Notes: a model not told the origin generated them from the sequence alone. A DNA stretch of 64,000 bases from Acanthosepion pharaonis (GCA_903632075.3 CAHIKZ030000388.1:1-64000), one strand, 5' to 3'; positions 9,645 through 21,157 are shown, counted from the stretch's first letter. Made by a program: numbers and translations.

Positions 9645-10165
9645 TTACTGATTTCCTGTCTTTTGTTTGCTGTCTGAATTTACATCTCACCTTTCCTTCT
9701 ATGTGTCATGTCCCTTCAGGACATAGGAGATTATGGCTCTCCACAATTCCATGTCTTTTTCTTTCTTTCTTTCTGAACTTAAATCTCACCTATCCTTCTT
9801 GTATATGTTGTGTCCATTCAGAGAATGGGCAATCATGGCTCTCCACAGTTTCCTGTTTTGTTTGCTTTCTGAATTAATACTACGCCTATCTTTCATTTTC
9901 TATGTGCCATATCCTTTCTGAACATAGGTGATCATAGCTCTCCACCATTTCCTGTCCTTTGTTTGCTTTCTGAATTTACATCATACTAATCCTCCTCCTT
10001 CTATGCGCTATGTCTCTACAGGATGTGGGTGATCATGGCTCTCCACAGTTTCCTGTTTGCTTTCTGAATTCACAATCTCACCTATCCTATGTTCTGTGTC
10101 CCTTCAGGGAGTGGGCAATCATGGTTCTCCATAATTTCCTGTTGGATTTACATCCAAGTCACTAA
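9645..10165 (-). repeat. ~100-bp minisatellite made from a LINE 3' end
   Basis: ATCATGGCTCTCCACA recurs near 9733, 9834, 9932, 10034 and 10121 (spacing 87-102 bases). On the minus strand each unit begins with the KLWRAM(I)-type C-terminus of the LINEs at 2.0-2.8 and 5.3-6.0 kb and continues into its 3' UTR. A single unit lies at 38995-39055. Confidence 0.85.
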
Positions 10166-10590
10166 AACTGATCTAGTCAAGAGTTTGTACTAAATTTACT
10201 ATTATTTGAAGAATGGATTGTACACAAGTGAATAGTAGAGGGTGGGATCCCCAGTTTGTATGCATTTTAACATTTAACTTTGAGTATATTTTTATCTTCA
10301 GCTCGTTGTTAGCCTTTAATCTCTCTCATTTTTTTTAATTACACTGAAAAAAGAATTTTCTAATGGTTTGTAATTTCTGGTGAACAAAATGAGAGAGAAA
10401 AAGAAGAAAAAAACGCCATGATAGAAATGGTTGGAAAGTTTTTTTTTTCTGCTTATTTTTATCAATTTATTTGCTTGCCTGGTGTTGGGAATCTTAGACA
10501 AGTCTTTCAACTTTTCATGAAGTCTGAGACCCCATTAAACTGGGTCATGGGCAAAATTACATCCGTGTTTTTTTTTTTTAATTTTTTTTT
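10166..10590. other. Unassigned DNA
   Basis: No conserved frame, only poly-A/T runs. Confidence 0.3.
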
Positions 10591-10815
10591 TTATGATCTT
10601 CTATATGACACCACGTCCCTTCATGGATCTCCACAACTTCCCATCTCTTGTAGTCCTTTGCAGTTTTTCTTTCTTTTGTAAAGTTTCTTGCCTCCCGTTC
10701 GGCCATCCATTCACACAACCTTGTCTGATAAGTGGCTTGCTGCCTTCCTCTATCTCTTGCCCTCTGAGGGTTAGGTTTTCCAAGCCCTCCTTCCTCATTA
10801 TGGCTCCAATTAGAA
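10590..10815 (-). mobile_element. LINE C-terminal fragment
   Basis: The minus strand encodes MRKEGLENLTLRGQEIEEGS, then KPLIRQGCVNGWPNG and DGKLWRSM without a stop for 65 codons. This is the C-terminal tail of the LINE type at 2.0-2.8 kb and one of its least decayed pieces here. Confidence 0.8.
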
Positions 10816-11160
10816 AAAAAAATTGTGTGAGTATGAAGAAATAAAAAAAAATTTTTTTTTAATTATTTAAGTAAAATTTTCAACTTGAAGGTTTCAGATT
10901 AAAAAAAAAAAAAAAAAAAAAATTCAGTTGTCAACTGTTTATGAAATCACTTCTGTGTCATTTGTTACCAAATCCCTCCCAGTCCCCATCTTCCGGTTCA
11001 GTGTCATTTGTTACTACTGCCCTGTTTATTTTCTAAAAAATAAAAAAATTCTCTACTTTTGTCAAACATAATTTTTGCTTTACTTTTTTTTGAAAAAGAG
11101 TCATTTTTATTTCCCTGCTTTTCAACATTTCTCAAACTCTAGTTTTCTAACTTGTTCTAT
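10816..11160. other. Homopolymer-rich spacer
   Basis: Includes an A-run of about 20 bases at 10901-10922 and T/A runs. Nothing else recognised. Confidence 0.3.
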
Positions 11161-11161
11161 A

Positions 11162-11164
<3 letters not shown>

Positions 11165-11226
<62 letters not shown>
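11165..11226. repeat. (TA)31 microsatellite
   Basis: Perfect dinucleotide array, followed after 32 bases by the GTGCTCAATA foldback motif. Confidence 0.95.
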
Positions 11227-11230
<4 letters not shown>

Positions 11231-11257
11231 TTTAAGGTGTGCTATATTTATGGGATA

Positions 11258-11425
11258 AAGTGCTCAATATTAGAGATAGAGTGTATGTAAATATAAAAGT
11301 GAACATTGAAGTCAACAGTCCAAGATAAGACTACTGTTTAGGTACAGACACAGTTGTTGGCCTGACAATTGCATCTAGCATGAAACAGTTTGTTGCCTTT
11401 GAATGTTGACTTCAATGTTCACTTA
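11258..11425. repeat. Foldback element, GTGCTCAATA family, copy 1
   Basis: Begins AAGTGCTCAATATTAGAGAT, the same edge as the foldbacks at 37248 and 50152. Inner arms are GTGAACATTGAAGTCAAC (about 11301) and GTTGACTTCAATGTTCAC (about 11404), with about 85 bases between. Confidence 0.75.
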
Positions 11426-11433
11426 TATATTTG

Positions 11434-11463
11434 TTTGTGTGTGTGTATATATATATATATATA
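11434..11463. repeat. (TG)n(TA)n microsatellite
   Basis: Short compound array abutting the MITE to its right. Confidence 0.9.
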
Positions 11464-11788
11464 CCATAATTCCCCATGTATAAAAAGTAATAAGCAAAAT
11501 CATGCACAGCAGCAAAAAATCTTTAAAAAATTGCTGTAAAATAAAATAATAATTATCATGAAACTAAATTAGAACATTATTATTATTCTATGTTTAAAAC
11601 TATTTTTTTTTAAACAAGAGTAGGAAATGTTGGCCGTAATGAAATTGGAGAGGTACAATTTATACGGTTTGATTACCAAACAAGTGGTGCGTATTATGCA
11701 TGAGTAGAAGCATTTTCCAACACTTTCAGCACAATTTTAGGTGTGCATATTATGGATGAAAGCATATTATATATGGGGAATTATGGTA
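11462..11788. mobile_element. MITE with ~20-bp terminal inverted repeats
   Basis: Left end TACCATAATTCCCCATGTAT; right end TATATGGGGAATTATGGTA. The inverted repeats match over at least 16 bases. 327 bp with no open frame, so non-autonomous. Flanked by TA-rich DNA, consistent with a TA target; superfamily not decided. Confidence 0.85.
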
Positions 11789-12880
11789 CATATAACTATA
11801 TTCAATACTTGATATAGGAAATTTTAAAAATTATTATAGTAGCAGCGAGGCACAGAATAGTTAATCTTTATTTCTAAATAATTTCAAATAAATTTTTCTA
11901 AAATTTGGTAATTTACTTTGGTCCATAGACAAAAGCTTTATTTGCTTTTATTTAAAATTTTTCCTAACTGTTCAGTTTAAGTTTACACAAACTTTAAAAA
12001 CAATTTTTGCTGCTCTATGCACTGAAATGAATACAGAATGATTTGAATTATACCAAAACAATTAGTGTTTTCTTTTAAAAAAAAAAAAAAAAAGTACATT
12101 TTCATATTTAAATTCAGTTTCAATGTAGCAATTATAATTACTTTTTTTTTTTTTTTCTTTTAACAAATTGACTTATCCACTAAAACGACCAAACTGTGAA
12201 TTTAATCCTGCATCTACCCATAAATAGAATTGTCTTCTGTTTTCATTACCTTCATAGGTGCAAAATATTTTTCACACCTTGAAATGTGAACTACTTTTTG
12301 TTCCTATTTTCAGCATCAAATTTAGTTGTTTTTTTTTTTTTTTTAATCAATTGGCTTCTTAAGTATTATGCATTCACTGTAAATAAAAAAACTTTCCAAA
12401 TTCTGTCTCTGTTTTCAAAGTAAACAGACCATAGTTCAGGTTTAAAGGTTAAAAAATAAAACTGAATGTACATTTGAGGAATTCTCCATAGCTTTAAATT
12501 CTTGTTGATTTGAAATTTTTCTTGGCATATAAATTTTAGCATATTTTTATTTATTTATTTTTTTACTTAAAGAATTATACATGTTTCAGGACTTCTATTC
12601 TGTTTATTAGCCAAAGATTTATATTGATTTAATTTTTAAGTACAAGTGTAATAAAGGATTTGTAACAGAAAATGATTCAAAATTCTTGGAAAGAGAAAAT
12701 AATTCAGTAATTTAAAATTCTTAGTGTGAAGAAAAAAAAATAGCTTTGAGCAGCATTCTGAACAATATTTGTAAAACAAAAAATATTGAAAGGTAAGTTT
12801 TTATTTATAGATACCATATTTGCTGGCCTATTGGATGCATTCAGATTTTGAAATATTTAAGAAAAATAACTTTGTTCTTA
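11789..12880. other. Unassigned AT-rich DNA
   Basis: Long T and A runs (12079-12093, 12142-12156, 12328-12344) and no frame or repeat I recognise. Confidence 0.3.
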
Positions 12881-12884
12881 ACAA

Positions 12885-13745
12885 TCTCAATTCTGTGACA
12901 TTAAAACCGATTCCATACTAACAATGCAACTATCTTTCAAAGCCCACCAGGATACTTAGACCTTATTTCTTCTATCCATATTTTCATCCATCCAACCTTT
13001 GGGATGGACATAAGTTCTACTCAGTAATTTTTCCTTGGGTAATGTCTTTCTTTTAAAAATCAGCAAAGGTGGCAGCTTTGTGCCATCAGCACAGCATAAG
13101 ACAAGGGTGTAATGTGTTTTTCTTTTTCATGGCCAGATGTTTTAATAGTAAGTTTGCACTCACCTAGTTTCTACTGTCTTATTTGAAGGCACATCGAAGA
13201 TCAGAGAAGCTTCGTCCATGTTGCATATCTGTGAAATTTCCAAATTGCCCAGTTTCCAAGAATTAATGACAGACCTGTGGAATGGAATGATTTTATCTTT
13301 ATATTCAACTGGCACCTTCCATATATATTTTTGTTCTAGCTCCACTTATGTAGGTTTTCTCCTCATGAATCTAGAGCATTTTTGGTGCTGTCTCGATTGG
13401 TTTTTTATCCTTTTTGTAGAAGCTGCCCTGACCAAAATCTATTCGTTTAAATATCCACATTTTTAGTTCTTCAATTTCTGGCCATTTTAGATTTCCCTCA
13501 GTGGAGATTGTGTTTAGTATCTTTCAACAGCTTCTCTTGTTTTCTCCAACTTCATATCGTTTTTTTTTTTTTTTTTTTCAGTTGGTGGTGCCCAAATTAC
13601 CATTTCCCTACTTCTGTGTTTCTTTGCGTACTCAATGATACTAAGCTTATATTGAATCTTGTCTGCATTGGTTTTGAGTTTGTGACAAAAATGAATCTAA
13701 AATGCAAGAACATTGTAAACACTTTACCTCTGACCAGACAGCAAT
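12885..13745 (-). mobile_element. Decayed pogo/Tigger-like DDE transposase
   Basis: Minus-strand order: an N-terminal DNA-binding part with KWPEIEELKMWI; a CENP-B-type HTH part with FMRRKNLHKWS; KVPVEYKDKIIPFHRSVI; then NMDEASLIFDVPSNKTV, which holds the first catalytic Asp (M-D-E); and, after a frameshift, THYTLVLCCADGTKLPPL, IFKRKTLPKEKL and HPKGWMDENM. These are consecutive landmarks of pogo-superfamily transposases. At least two frameshifts and several stops are present. The later catalytic Asp residues are not found. No terminal inverted repeats were identified. Confidence 0.85.
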
Positions 13746-13799
13746 GCAGTGTATCATTTGTTTAGTCTTGTCTGTCAAACCTGGCTAGATATAGGTCTT

Positions 13800-13945
13800 A
13801 ATTGGGTACCCCGGCTTGGTGTAATGGTTAGCAAGCTTGTCTCGCTAGATCAGTTATCACTAAAAAGTGAGTTCGATTCTCACTGGGTGCCCCATACTTT
13901 CGGCCTTGTGCCACATCTGAGCTATGCTTGGAAAATCACTATAGG
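13800..13945 (+). mobile_element. tRNA-derived SINE, family B
   Basis: GTGTAATGGTTAGCAAGCTT is box A-like and GAGTTCGATTCTCACTGGGT is box B. It then runs through GGCCTTGTGCCACATCTGAG to GGAAAATCACTAT. Close to the copies at 6469, 21240 and 52070. Confidence 0.85.
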
Positions 13946-14180
13946 CCTTAATTTATCTTTCCTGGGTGAATATTTCAGGGATATTTTCATTGATATCATA
14001 TTTGTTCCTATCCAAGAGTCCTAGTTTCAGACTAAGCTCCAATTCCTAGTGAATCCCACTTTTTTCATGGTCTTTATGTCCCTCTGATTCATAGATGATA
14101 CTGCTATATTGGATGCAGGGTAATTTTATAGGGAAAAAAAAAAAAAAAAAAAAATTATGTCCACTGGTTTAGCAAATATG

Positions 14181-14184
<4 letters not shown>

Positions 14185-14225
<41 letters not shown>
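14185..14225. repeat. (TA)n microsatellite
   Basis: About 20 repeats after GTGTG, 40 bases left of the foldback at 14265. Confidence 0.95.
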
Positions 14226-14230
<5 letters not shown>

Positions 14231-14264
14231 AATATGTATATATCAAGAACATTATTGGGGGAAA

Positions 14265-14975
14265 AATGTATGACAAAGTGGTAAAAATTTTCTTGTGATG
14301 TGTTTTGCTCTTTAGGACCTCACTGGACTAAATTTGTTATGTTGGTGTGACTACACATGCTCACAAATGAGGGATGCTGGGAATTAATTTTTTTTTTTTT
14401 TTTTAATTTAGCTTATTTCATTTAGATTCTTTTTCTTTTCATCATTTTTGTTAGTAGATATCCCACACTGATAATAGAAGTTCTGCCAGGAATGGTGAAA
14501 TGTTCTAAGAGCCAGGGCATAAACTTACTGCGGATGACCTTGCGATCAAGGCGCACCCTAGACATTTTTGTTGTGGTGAATTATTTTCTCCATTGATCAG
14601 AGTAGCATGACAACAATCTTGACCTAAAAAAATGCTACTCTGATCCAAGGAGAAAACAATTCACCATGACAAAAATGTCTAGAGTGTGCCTTGATTGCAA
14701 GATCAACCACGGTAAGTTTGTGCCCTGGCTCTTTCAACATTTCACTATTTCTGAAAGAACTTCTATTATTCACAGTGTAGGATATCTAATAACAAGAGAT
14801 GGAAAAAAAAAAGAATGTAAATGAAATCAACTCAAAAAAAAAAAAAATTTAAGCCAGTATCCCTGGTTCATGCACATGTATAGTCACACCAACATAATAA
14901 ATTTAGTCCGATGACATCCTAAAGAACAAAATGGGTCACAAGAAAACTTTTCCCCACTTTGTTTGCCATTTCTTT
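14265..14975. repeat. Long foldback (~340-bp arms)
   Basis: Left arm about 14265-14608, right arm about 14632-14975, spacer about 23 bases. Arms pair with scattered mismatches; for example GATCAGAGTAGCAT at 14595 pairs with ATGCTACTCTGATC at 14632, and TGTTGGTGTGACTACACATG at 14339 has its inverse near 14870. Related single arms occur at 49552-49672 and 50495-50640, so it is a family. No protein is encoded. Confidence 0.85.
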
Positions 14976-17129
14976 CATATGGTGGGGAAAAATGTATATC
15001 TTTAACTATTGTGTCCACAAAAAAAGAAAAATGGTGTGTCAAAAAGAATAATTATTCCTTTTACACCACTGTTACTGCATACATTTTTGACTCCATCAGC
15101 GATGTTTATATATAAGATTATAAAAATATTAACCAAGTACAATGCGATAGTTATTTATAAAATGATAAATAATAAATATGTAAACAACTTTTTTATTCAA
15201 TCTAATGAATTGTGTTTAACATCTTTGTTGTCAATTCTCAAGAATAAAGACAAAACCCAAACATAAAAGTGGATTTGTAGATTATTAAAATTCTAATGAT
15301 CAATTTTTAATATGAGAAAACTGTTAAGTGTATACAGTAATAGCAGTGTCAAGGGAATAACCATCCTTTTGACACTTTTTTTTTTTTTTGCAGGCATGTA
15401 GGTTAAACATTGCCAAAGGAATTATTCAAAATTGTAACTTAAGTATTGATTTTTTTTTTTTTGTCATGGCATATCAAAGCCAAAACATATTTCATATTGT
15501 ATGAGGTTGCTTGAACTTAAGCAGTCAACTGAAAAAATAAAAGAAAAAGTCAATACAAAAATGAATTTTTAAGGAGAGCTTTAATGCCAAAGAAATAAAT
15601 CTTCTCTGTAGCATTGCTGTATATGAAGAATAAGCCAACACCTGGAGGATTGGAATGAATTCAGGTGAGAAAGAACAAAGAAATCCAAAATAGAGAGTCT
15701 CTGGGGCTGTTGAAAAGGAGATGGGGGGTGGGATAGGTAGTTCAGGGATGACAAGATGAAAAAGGTAGGTCGAGTGAGAAAAAAAAATAAGTAAAACAAA
15801 ATGGCTGCTTTTTTTTTTTTTTTTTTGCCTGCAAAATATTTTCAAGTATTGGCAACAACAATAATAATAATCATCATAATAAAAGGTGCTGTTGGTAAGT
15901 AGTTGTTATCAACAGGCATAAATTGACTAAGGCAAGGACTTATTTTTCCCAAGAAGTCTGTTAGAGAAAGAAAATATGGTGATATCAATTGATTTTTTTT
16001 TTTTTTGCTTTTAAGCTACAGCTATGCATTTTTTTTCCAGTTTTTCCTCAGACTTTAAAAAAACAAAAGTAATTGAAATAACAGCTTTATTTACAGAAGA
16101 TTCTGAATTCTGTAATTAACCAAAAGAAAGTCAAGAAGTACTTTTAGTCTTACCTTGGCCCCCTTTTCTTTTTTTTATATGAAAGTATTGTATAATTTGT
16201 GAAGAAACACACCAATCTGGTTTAATTTATATGTGAAGAAAAATGGTTTAAACTGAAACCGATTATTTTCTCCCTTTAAAACAAAACAGGGGGCAAGATT
16301 TGACTGAAGTATAAAACGTTTTAGTTAATTTTAAAAATAACAACTTACTAATATCACTTAGGTATTTCATAAACAAATTGGACAAAAACCTCTCTAGTAA
16401 GACAAACGCTTACATCACAGCTGAGGGATATAAGGCTGGGTTAAGACAATAAAATTCACAGTTCAAAACAGGCAATATTTTTTTAAAGACAACTTTCATA
16501 TTTGTAGTAAAATTTTTAGTGGCTAATTTTCTTGCTTTTTTTGTTTTGGTGGGGGGATAAAAAAAAAGCTTTTGAATTTTAATTCATTTTTTTTTTTTTA
16601 CTCTAATCAATTATTTGTAACTTTCTCTAAATTTTATCAAGGACTTAGAACTTATTATAAACAAATATGGGGCAATTTCTGCCAATTATCTGACAGTTTT
16701 TCAAAACCTGTTCAAGTTTTATCAGAGGCCAATGTTGTATTAGAAACAAGAATTAATTTATTTTGAAATTGTTTAGGCAACATTTAACCAGGAAATAGTA
16801 AAGCAATGAAGCTAACTTTTAAAAAGAAAGAAAACAACTAACAAACCTTTTACTAATTTTAACAGAAAAAAAAATAAATGGAGGCAGAGAAAGAAATGCT
16901 CAACAAATTCAGTGTCAAAGAATGTTAATTAACCTTCAAAAATAGTTAATTATTCAAGAAATCAATTTTATACTTTAAACATATTAACAAACACAAGATA
17001 ATAATTCACTTTGTTCAGCCTGGCCAAAATCAATACGTAATGCTGATATTGATATACAAAACTATTTTTTCAAAACAGCATTTCTCAACCATTTTATCCT
17101 TTTAGAATTCTTGAAATAGCTTTATATCT
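14976..17129. other. Unassigned AT-rich DNA
   Basis: Many poly-T tracts and no conserved frame. The 15525-15845 minus-strand frame is low-complexity and has no family resemblance. A short piece at 15335-15380 (CAGTGTCAAGGGAATAACCA) resembles the dispersed repeat at 51570 and 52440. Confidence 0.35.
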
Positions 17130-17474
17130 CAGATTGATTCATTTTCTACAGTTTATAAACCCTTTTCTGGTTATTTAAAGCCAGAAAATATTTCTAGATT
17201 GTAGGAATACTTTGGAGCAGGGAGGAGAGATAATAATGGTTTAGTTATACATTTCTTACTCATTAACCCATAGCCGGAGGGAGAAGAGGTGGATTCATAC
17301 CTAATCAGAATATAATTTCTTGTTTGTTTATTAAAATGTGGATATAAAGTTGGGGATAAAATCTATATTAAAATTAATATATAAACTAATCCCTCACTTT
17401 GTGGCCAGGTAGTTTCTATATATTTATATTACAGAGTGTAAATAAATCTAAAAGAAATGTCTGTGTAGTTAATC
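17130..17474 (-). mobile_element. SINE family C 3' part plus spacer of a composite repeat
   Basis: TTATTTAAAGCCAGAAAATA and AACCCATAGCCGGAGGGAG are the 3' region of family C on the minus strand, without its head. The 17330-17474 spacer (AATGTGGATATAAAGT... CAGAGTGTAAATAAATCTAA) recurs in the same order at 48610-48770, so SINE 3' part, spacer and SINE form one composite unit. Confidence 0.75.
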
Positions 17475-17865
17475 AGTGTTTGATTGATCCATTTCCTATG
17501 GCTTATCAACCCTTTGCAGGTTATTTAAAGCCAGAAAATATTTTTAGGTTGTGAGAATATTTTTTTTTTTGGAGATAATTAACCCATAGCTGGGGAGGAG
17601 AAAAGGTGGATTCATGCCTTTCCAATGGTATTTGCAGGTAAGGGAATATAATTAACCCAACTGAAATTGGAACTCGGCTCTCTGATTAACAATTCTGAGC
17701 CATTATCTATTACACCACCCACGAATCCAAGCTTAGAGCATCTGATATTCCCAAGCGGTCACCCCTTTTAGGAACTAACCAGGCTTAACATTGCTTAACT
17801 TCTGTGATCATATGGGAACTAGTGTTTCAATGTGATGTGGTTGTAAGGGAACCCCTGCATAAAAA
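17475..17865 (-). mobile_element. Dimeric 5S-tRNA SINE (family C)
   Basis: On the minus strand the 5S-like part is 17740-17840 (plus: ATTCCCAAGCGGTCACCCCT, then AACATTGCTTAACTTCTGTG). The tRNA-like part lies near 17660-17735 (plus: TTGGAACTCGGCTCTCTGAT). The tail has TTATTTAAAGCCAGAAAATA. Confidence 0.85.
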
Positions 17866-18094
17866 TTATTATATACCATTATCAGTATCTGTTTTATATT
17901 TTTATTGTAGTTTGAATGGTAAACATAATATATATATAGACAGTGTGTATGTGTCCTGTACTTGAGTCAGTCAATCAATGATATACGAATTTACCATGTA
18001 CAGGTCCTGTCCACTAACCAGAGAAAGTTGGTTTCACACTGACACCATAAAGACATCAATAAAATACGTTCCCTATGATTTTTTTTAAGCGTTT

Positions 18095-18380
18095 CACCCC
18101 AAGCAAAATGGGAAGCCACTAGGACGCAAGGGGTTACAGAAGGTTTGGAGCAAGATCAGATAGGAGTGATAGAAGAAAGGATGAGGAGAAGGATAGTGGA
18201 TAGATCATGGCAACTGGAGATGTCGATTGACATTACATTTGAATAGTTGGAGATTATAGCTCTCAGGGAAACTGGAATAGGGAAGGGAGTTCCACAGGCA
18301 AGAGGTGCGAGACATGAAGCTATTGGAGTAGAAGAGATGGCTACATTTAGGAGTTTCGACAGTGAAAGGGTGAGATCGAT
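18095..18380 (-). mobile_element. Family J LINE, 3' end
   Basis: Plus strand starts CACCCCAAGCAAAATGGGAA. The minus-strand frame matches the 19645-20265 copy closely over this stretch, including GTTCCACAGGCAAGAGGTG. Confidence 0.75.
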
Positions 18381-18450
18381 AGCTGTGCTAGCACAAAGTC
18401 ACAAGTCATCGTGGCCGAGAGCTTGAGTGTGCTGGCCTTGTTCAAATTAT
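18381..18450 (+). mobile_element. SINE family A fragment
   Basis: GCTGTGCTAGCACAAAGTCA through GTGTGCTGGCCTTGTTCAAA is the inverse of 6160-6230. It joins the LINE fragment abruptly, so one element inserted into or recombined with the other. Confidence 0.7.
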
Positions 18451-19084
18451 TTTAAATAATATAAGAAGTTGAAGCCTGTATCATAATAATCAATCCAATA
18501 ATATGCCGTCTGTTTATAGTAAAAATACAAATATAAAATTAAACAAAAATGATTAAAATATGCATTAACCTGTTTCACATGGAACCACTAGCGATCTGTT
18601 GTGAAACCTTAGGGTTGAAATTTCTTTGGGATCACATGGTTATATTAATTTGGGGTGGGGGGAGAAACAATTATACTGGGTTGGTTTATTTTGTATTTAT
18701 TTAGTAAAAATGGGAACATAAGTAGAAAGATCTATGTTAATAAACTCCTCACAATCAAACCAATCCTAGTTGAATGGAAATAAATGTCTAGAAAAGAAGC
18801 TATGCTAGCTCAACTGTACATAAGACACACATACCTGACTCATTCATACTTGCTGAAGAAGAAAGATCACCCAACATGCCAAGATACACTCATGGTGAAA
18901 CACACTTTATATCTGAATGTACTCACTTAGTCCGCGAAATACATAATACTAAAAGGAAAACAACATAAGAAAACTATTTGAAAATACTAAAACTCTCAAC
19001 ATAATGTAACATATAACACCTACAATAGACCATCTACAAATTATATATCTATAATATTATATTAATATATTATTTATTTATATG
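18451..19084. other. Unassigned AT-rich DNA
   Basis: No frame or repeat recognised. Confidence 0.3.
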
Positions 19085-19535
19085 TATAGGTGACCACTCA
19101 TATTCGAGGATACCTGTCTACTATGGCGGTTAGCCAATCCCTGTTGCAGACGCTTGCTCAGGCACATCTGTGCTTATTCAACACTAACCTGTAGTTTATA
19201 CTGCAACTGTGCTAAGCAGATATCAGTTACGGTTTCTGGGAAAGAGCATGTTATCTAGCGTGATCAACAATTTGAACAAGGCTAGCACACTCAAGCTCTC
19301 GGCACAGCTATCGATGACGCCCAAGGGTCCCATCTATCCAATTTCACTCACAAGGATTGGGTAAACCTCTAGCATGGTTTTCAGACACTTTCCAAAGGTA
19401 CCGCATGCTGGGATCAACCCCTTCAGTCCGACAACATCAGGAAGGAAACTTCCTGACAAATCGACCATGGTGAGATTTGAACCCGGGTTTCATTGTCAGG
19501 ATGCAAACCTTCTAACCACTCGACCACGTGCCCAT
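19085..19535 (-). mobile_element. tRNA-derived SINE, family A
   Basis: The best-preserved head in the window: minus strand GGCACGTGGTCGAGTGGTTA (box A region) and ACCCGGGTTCAAATCTCACC (box B). The body matches 5970-6462 throughout. Confidence 0.87.
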
Positions 19536-19644
19536 ATATTTATTATTTATTCATATATATTATAAAATATAATATAATATTAATATATCTATAAAACATA
19601 TGTTTACCTTGAAAGTATAAAATTATGTTTTGTTTTTTTAAGCA

Positions 19645-20265
19645 TTATGCCCCAAGCAAGGCGTGAAGCCACTAGGATGCAGGGGGTTGCAGAAGATTTG
19701 GAGCAAGAGCAGATAGGAGTGATAGAAGAAAGGATGAGGAGAGGGATAGTGGATAGATCAAGGTAGCTGGCGGTGTTGATTGACATTACATTTGAATAGT
19801 TGGAGATTATAGCTCTCAGGGAAACAGTAATTGGGAAGGGTGTTCCACAGGTGAGAGATGCGAGGTATGAAGCTATTGGAGTAGAAGAGATGGCTACATT
19901 TAAAAGTTTCCACAGTGTAAGGGTGGGAGCGGGATGCCAGCCTCGTAGGGTGCTTGAATTCATGGAGTCTGGGAACCAGTGAAAGCAGCTCATCGGAGAA
20001 ATTACCATGAAAGTATTTGTAGAAAAGACAGAGAGGTGACAGCTCATCTATGAGAGAGTGACTGTAGATGAGATGTCAGATCAGGGCCAGTTATATTACA
20101 TATCCGTCTCTGGATCTTGTCAAGAACTCTGAGGTAAACAGAAGGTGCCCCAGACCATATATGGCAGCAATACTCCAAATATATGTACAAAATAACTGTA
20201 ATTGAAGGCATAAGATTGCATAAAAAATGTTTAGATTTTGCCATCAAATAAAGAGAGGTTCATGT
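19645..20265 (-). mobile_element. Family J LINE, RT C-terminus and 3' end
   Basis: Clearest copy. The minus strand reads VILYIYLEYCCHIWSGAP, SVYLRVLDKIQRRICNITGP, DLTSHLQSLSHR, then after a frame change FSTNTFMVISP, SLTCGTPFPITVSLRAII, NVMSINTASYLDLS, SATPCILVASRLAWG. The L-E-Y-C-x-H-I-W block is the conserved end of the RT thumb in Jockey/CR1-type LINEs. Truncated at the 5' end with no palm motif. Confidence 0.85.
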
Positions 20266-20369
20266 GTCGCTAAGCAAAAAAACAACCAACCAAATATATA
20301 AGTTACTTTATAAAATTACTTTAATAGGTTTTTGTAAGATTCATGTCACAAGAAGACAAAATATCTGAA

Positions 20370-20690
20370 CATGTAGACCCTTCTCATTCCATATGGAGTC
20401 GAGGGTCACAACCTCACCCCTCACTAGTGCTGCTTCTGAGATTTACAAGGCAAGTAGGTATTTTATGGAGTGGAGTCGCTGGCCCCACGTCCAACCAGTT
20501 AGCCTTCTACACTAGCAAAATAAGGCTAGACTGCCCGGTCTTTCCTATTGTTTAACCAATAGCTGGAAGAACATCCATACCTCTTCCAAGAGCATATGCA
20601 CAAAAGCGAATCCAGTGACCTGGGCAGGAATTTGAACTCAGCATTCTGATTCCACTTACAATGCTGATAACCCTCTGTGAGAGACCAGGA
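20370..20690 (-). mobile_element. tRNA-like SINE relative (diverged)
   Basis: Minus strand has GAGTTCAAATTCCTGCCCAG (box B-like). Its body contains CTATTGGTTAAACAATAGG and a GGCAGTCTAGCCTTATTTTG piece recalling the family C tail at 44480-44560. Strongly diverged. Confidence 0.5.
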
Positions 20691-21096
20691 TGCTGTTCAT
20701 CAATTCTAATTTACCCTACTTTCCCTCTGAAGCAATTTACAAATTAAATTCATAGGTAAGCAATCCACTAGACAATTGGTGTGTTCAATCCAAGGGCTGT
20801 GGAATGGAGAAAAGTCATATAGCTTGGTTCAATGTAAGAAACAGACTATATGTTCTATACTACAGGCATTCTCATGGTGCAACTAAGGATCAGAAGTGGA
20901 GGCCTAATTCAAAAGATCATATCCCACTGGAAGTGTTAGAAAGGAAAATAGACTGGAAAGAATTAGCAGATATGAGATATCTCCCCTCAGTATGAAAAAC
21001 AACATGAGAACTATATACATCTGTGAAGTGAATAAAGTGTTTGGTTCAAAATTCAACAATCATTTGAAGAAAACTGGAAAGTATAACAGCCAACAT

Positions 21097-21100
<4 letters not shown>
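20691..21100. other. Unassigned DNA with an open frame of unclear meaning
   Basis: A 63-codon plus frame at 20804-20995 has no family resemblance. The phrase ATCCCACTGGAAGTG in it recurs near 22110, suggesting repeat origin rather than a gene. Confidence 0.3.
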
Positions 21101-21101
<1 letters not shown>

Positions 21102-21156
<55 letters not shown>

Positions 21157-21157
21157 G
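21102..21157. repeat. (TA)n(GA)n compound microsatellite
   Basis: About 19 TA followed by about 8 AG units. Confidence 0.95.

Noticed and set aside
15525..15845. 106-codon minus frame with hydrophobic residues
   Set aside because: Low-complexity Phe/Ser/Lys text from poly-A/T tracts; not a membrane protein with any recognised pattern.
20804..20995. 63-codon frame followed by CTCCCCTCAG
   Set aside because: Considered as an exon, but no donor/acceptor pair fits, no domain is recognisable, and part of it recurs at 22.1 kb.
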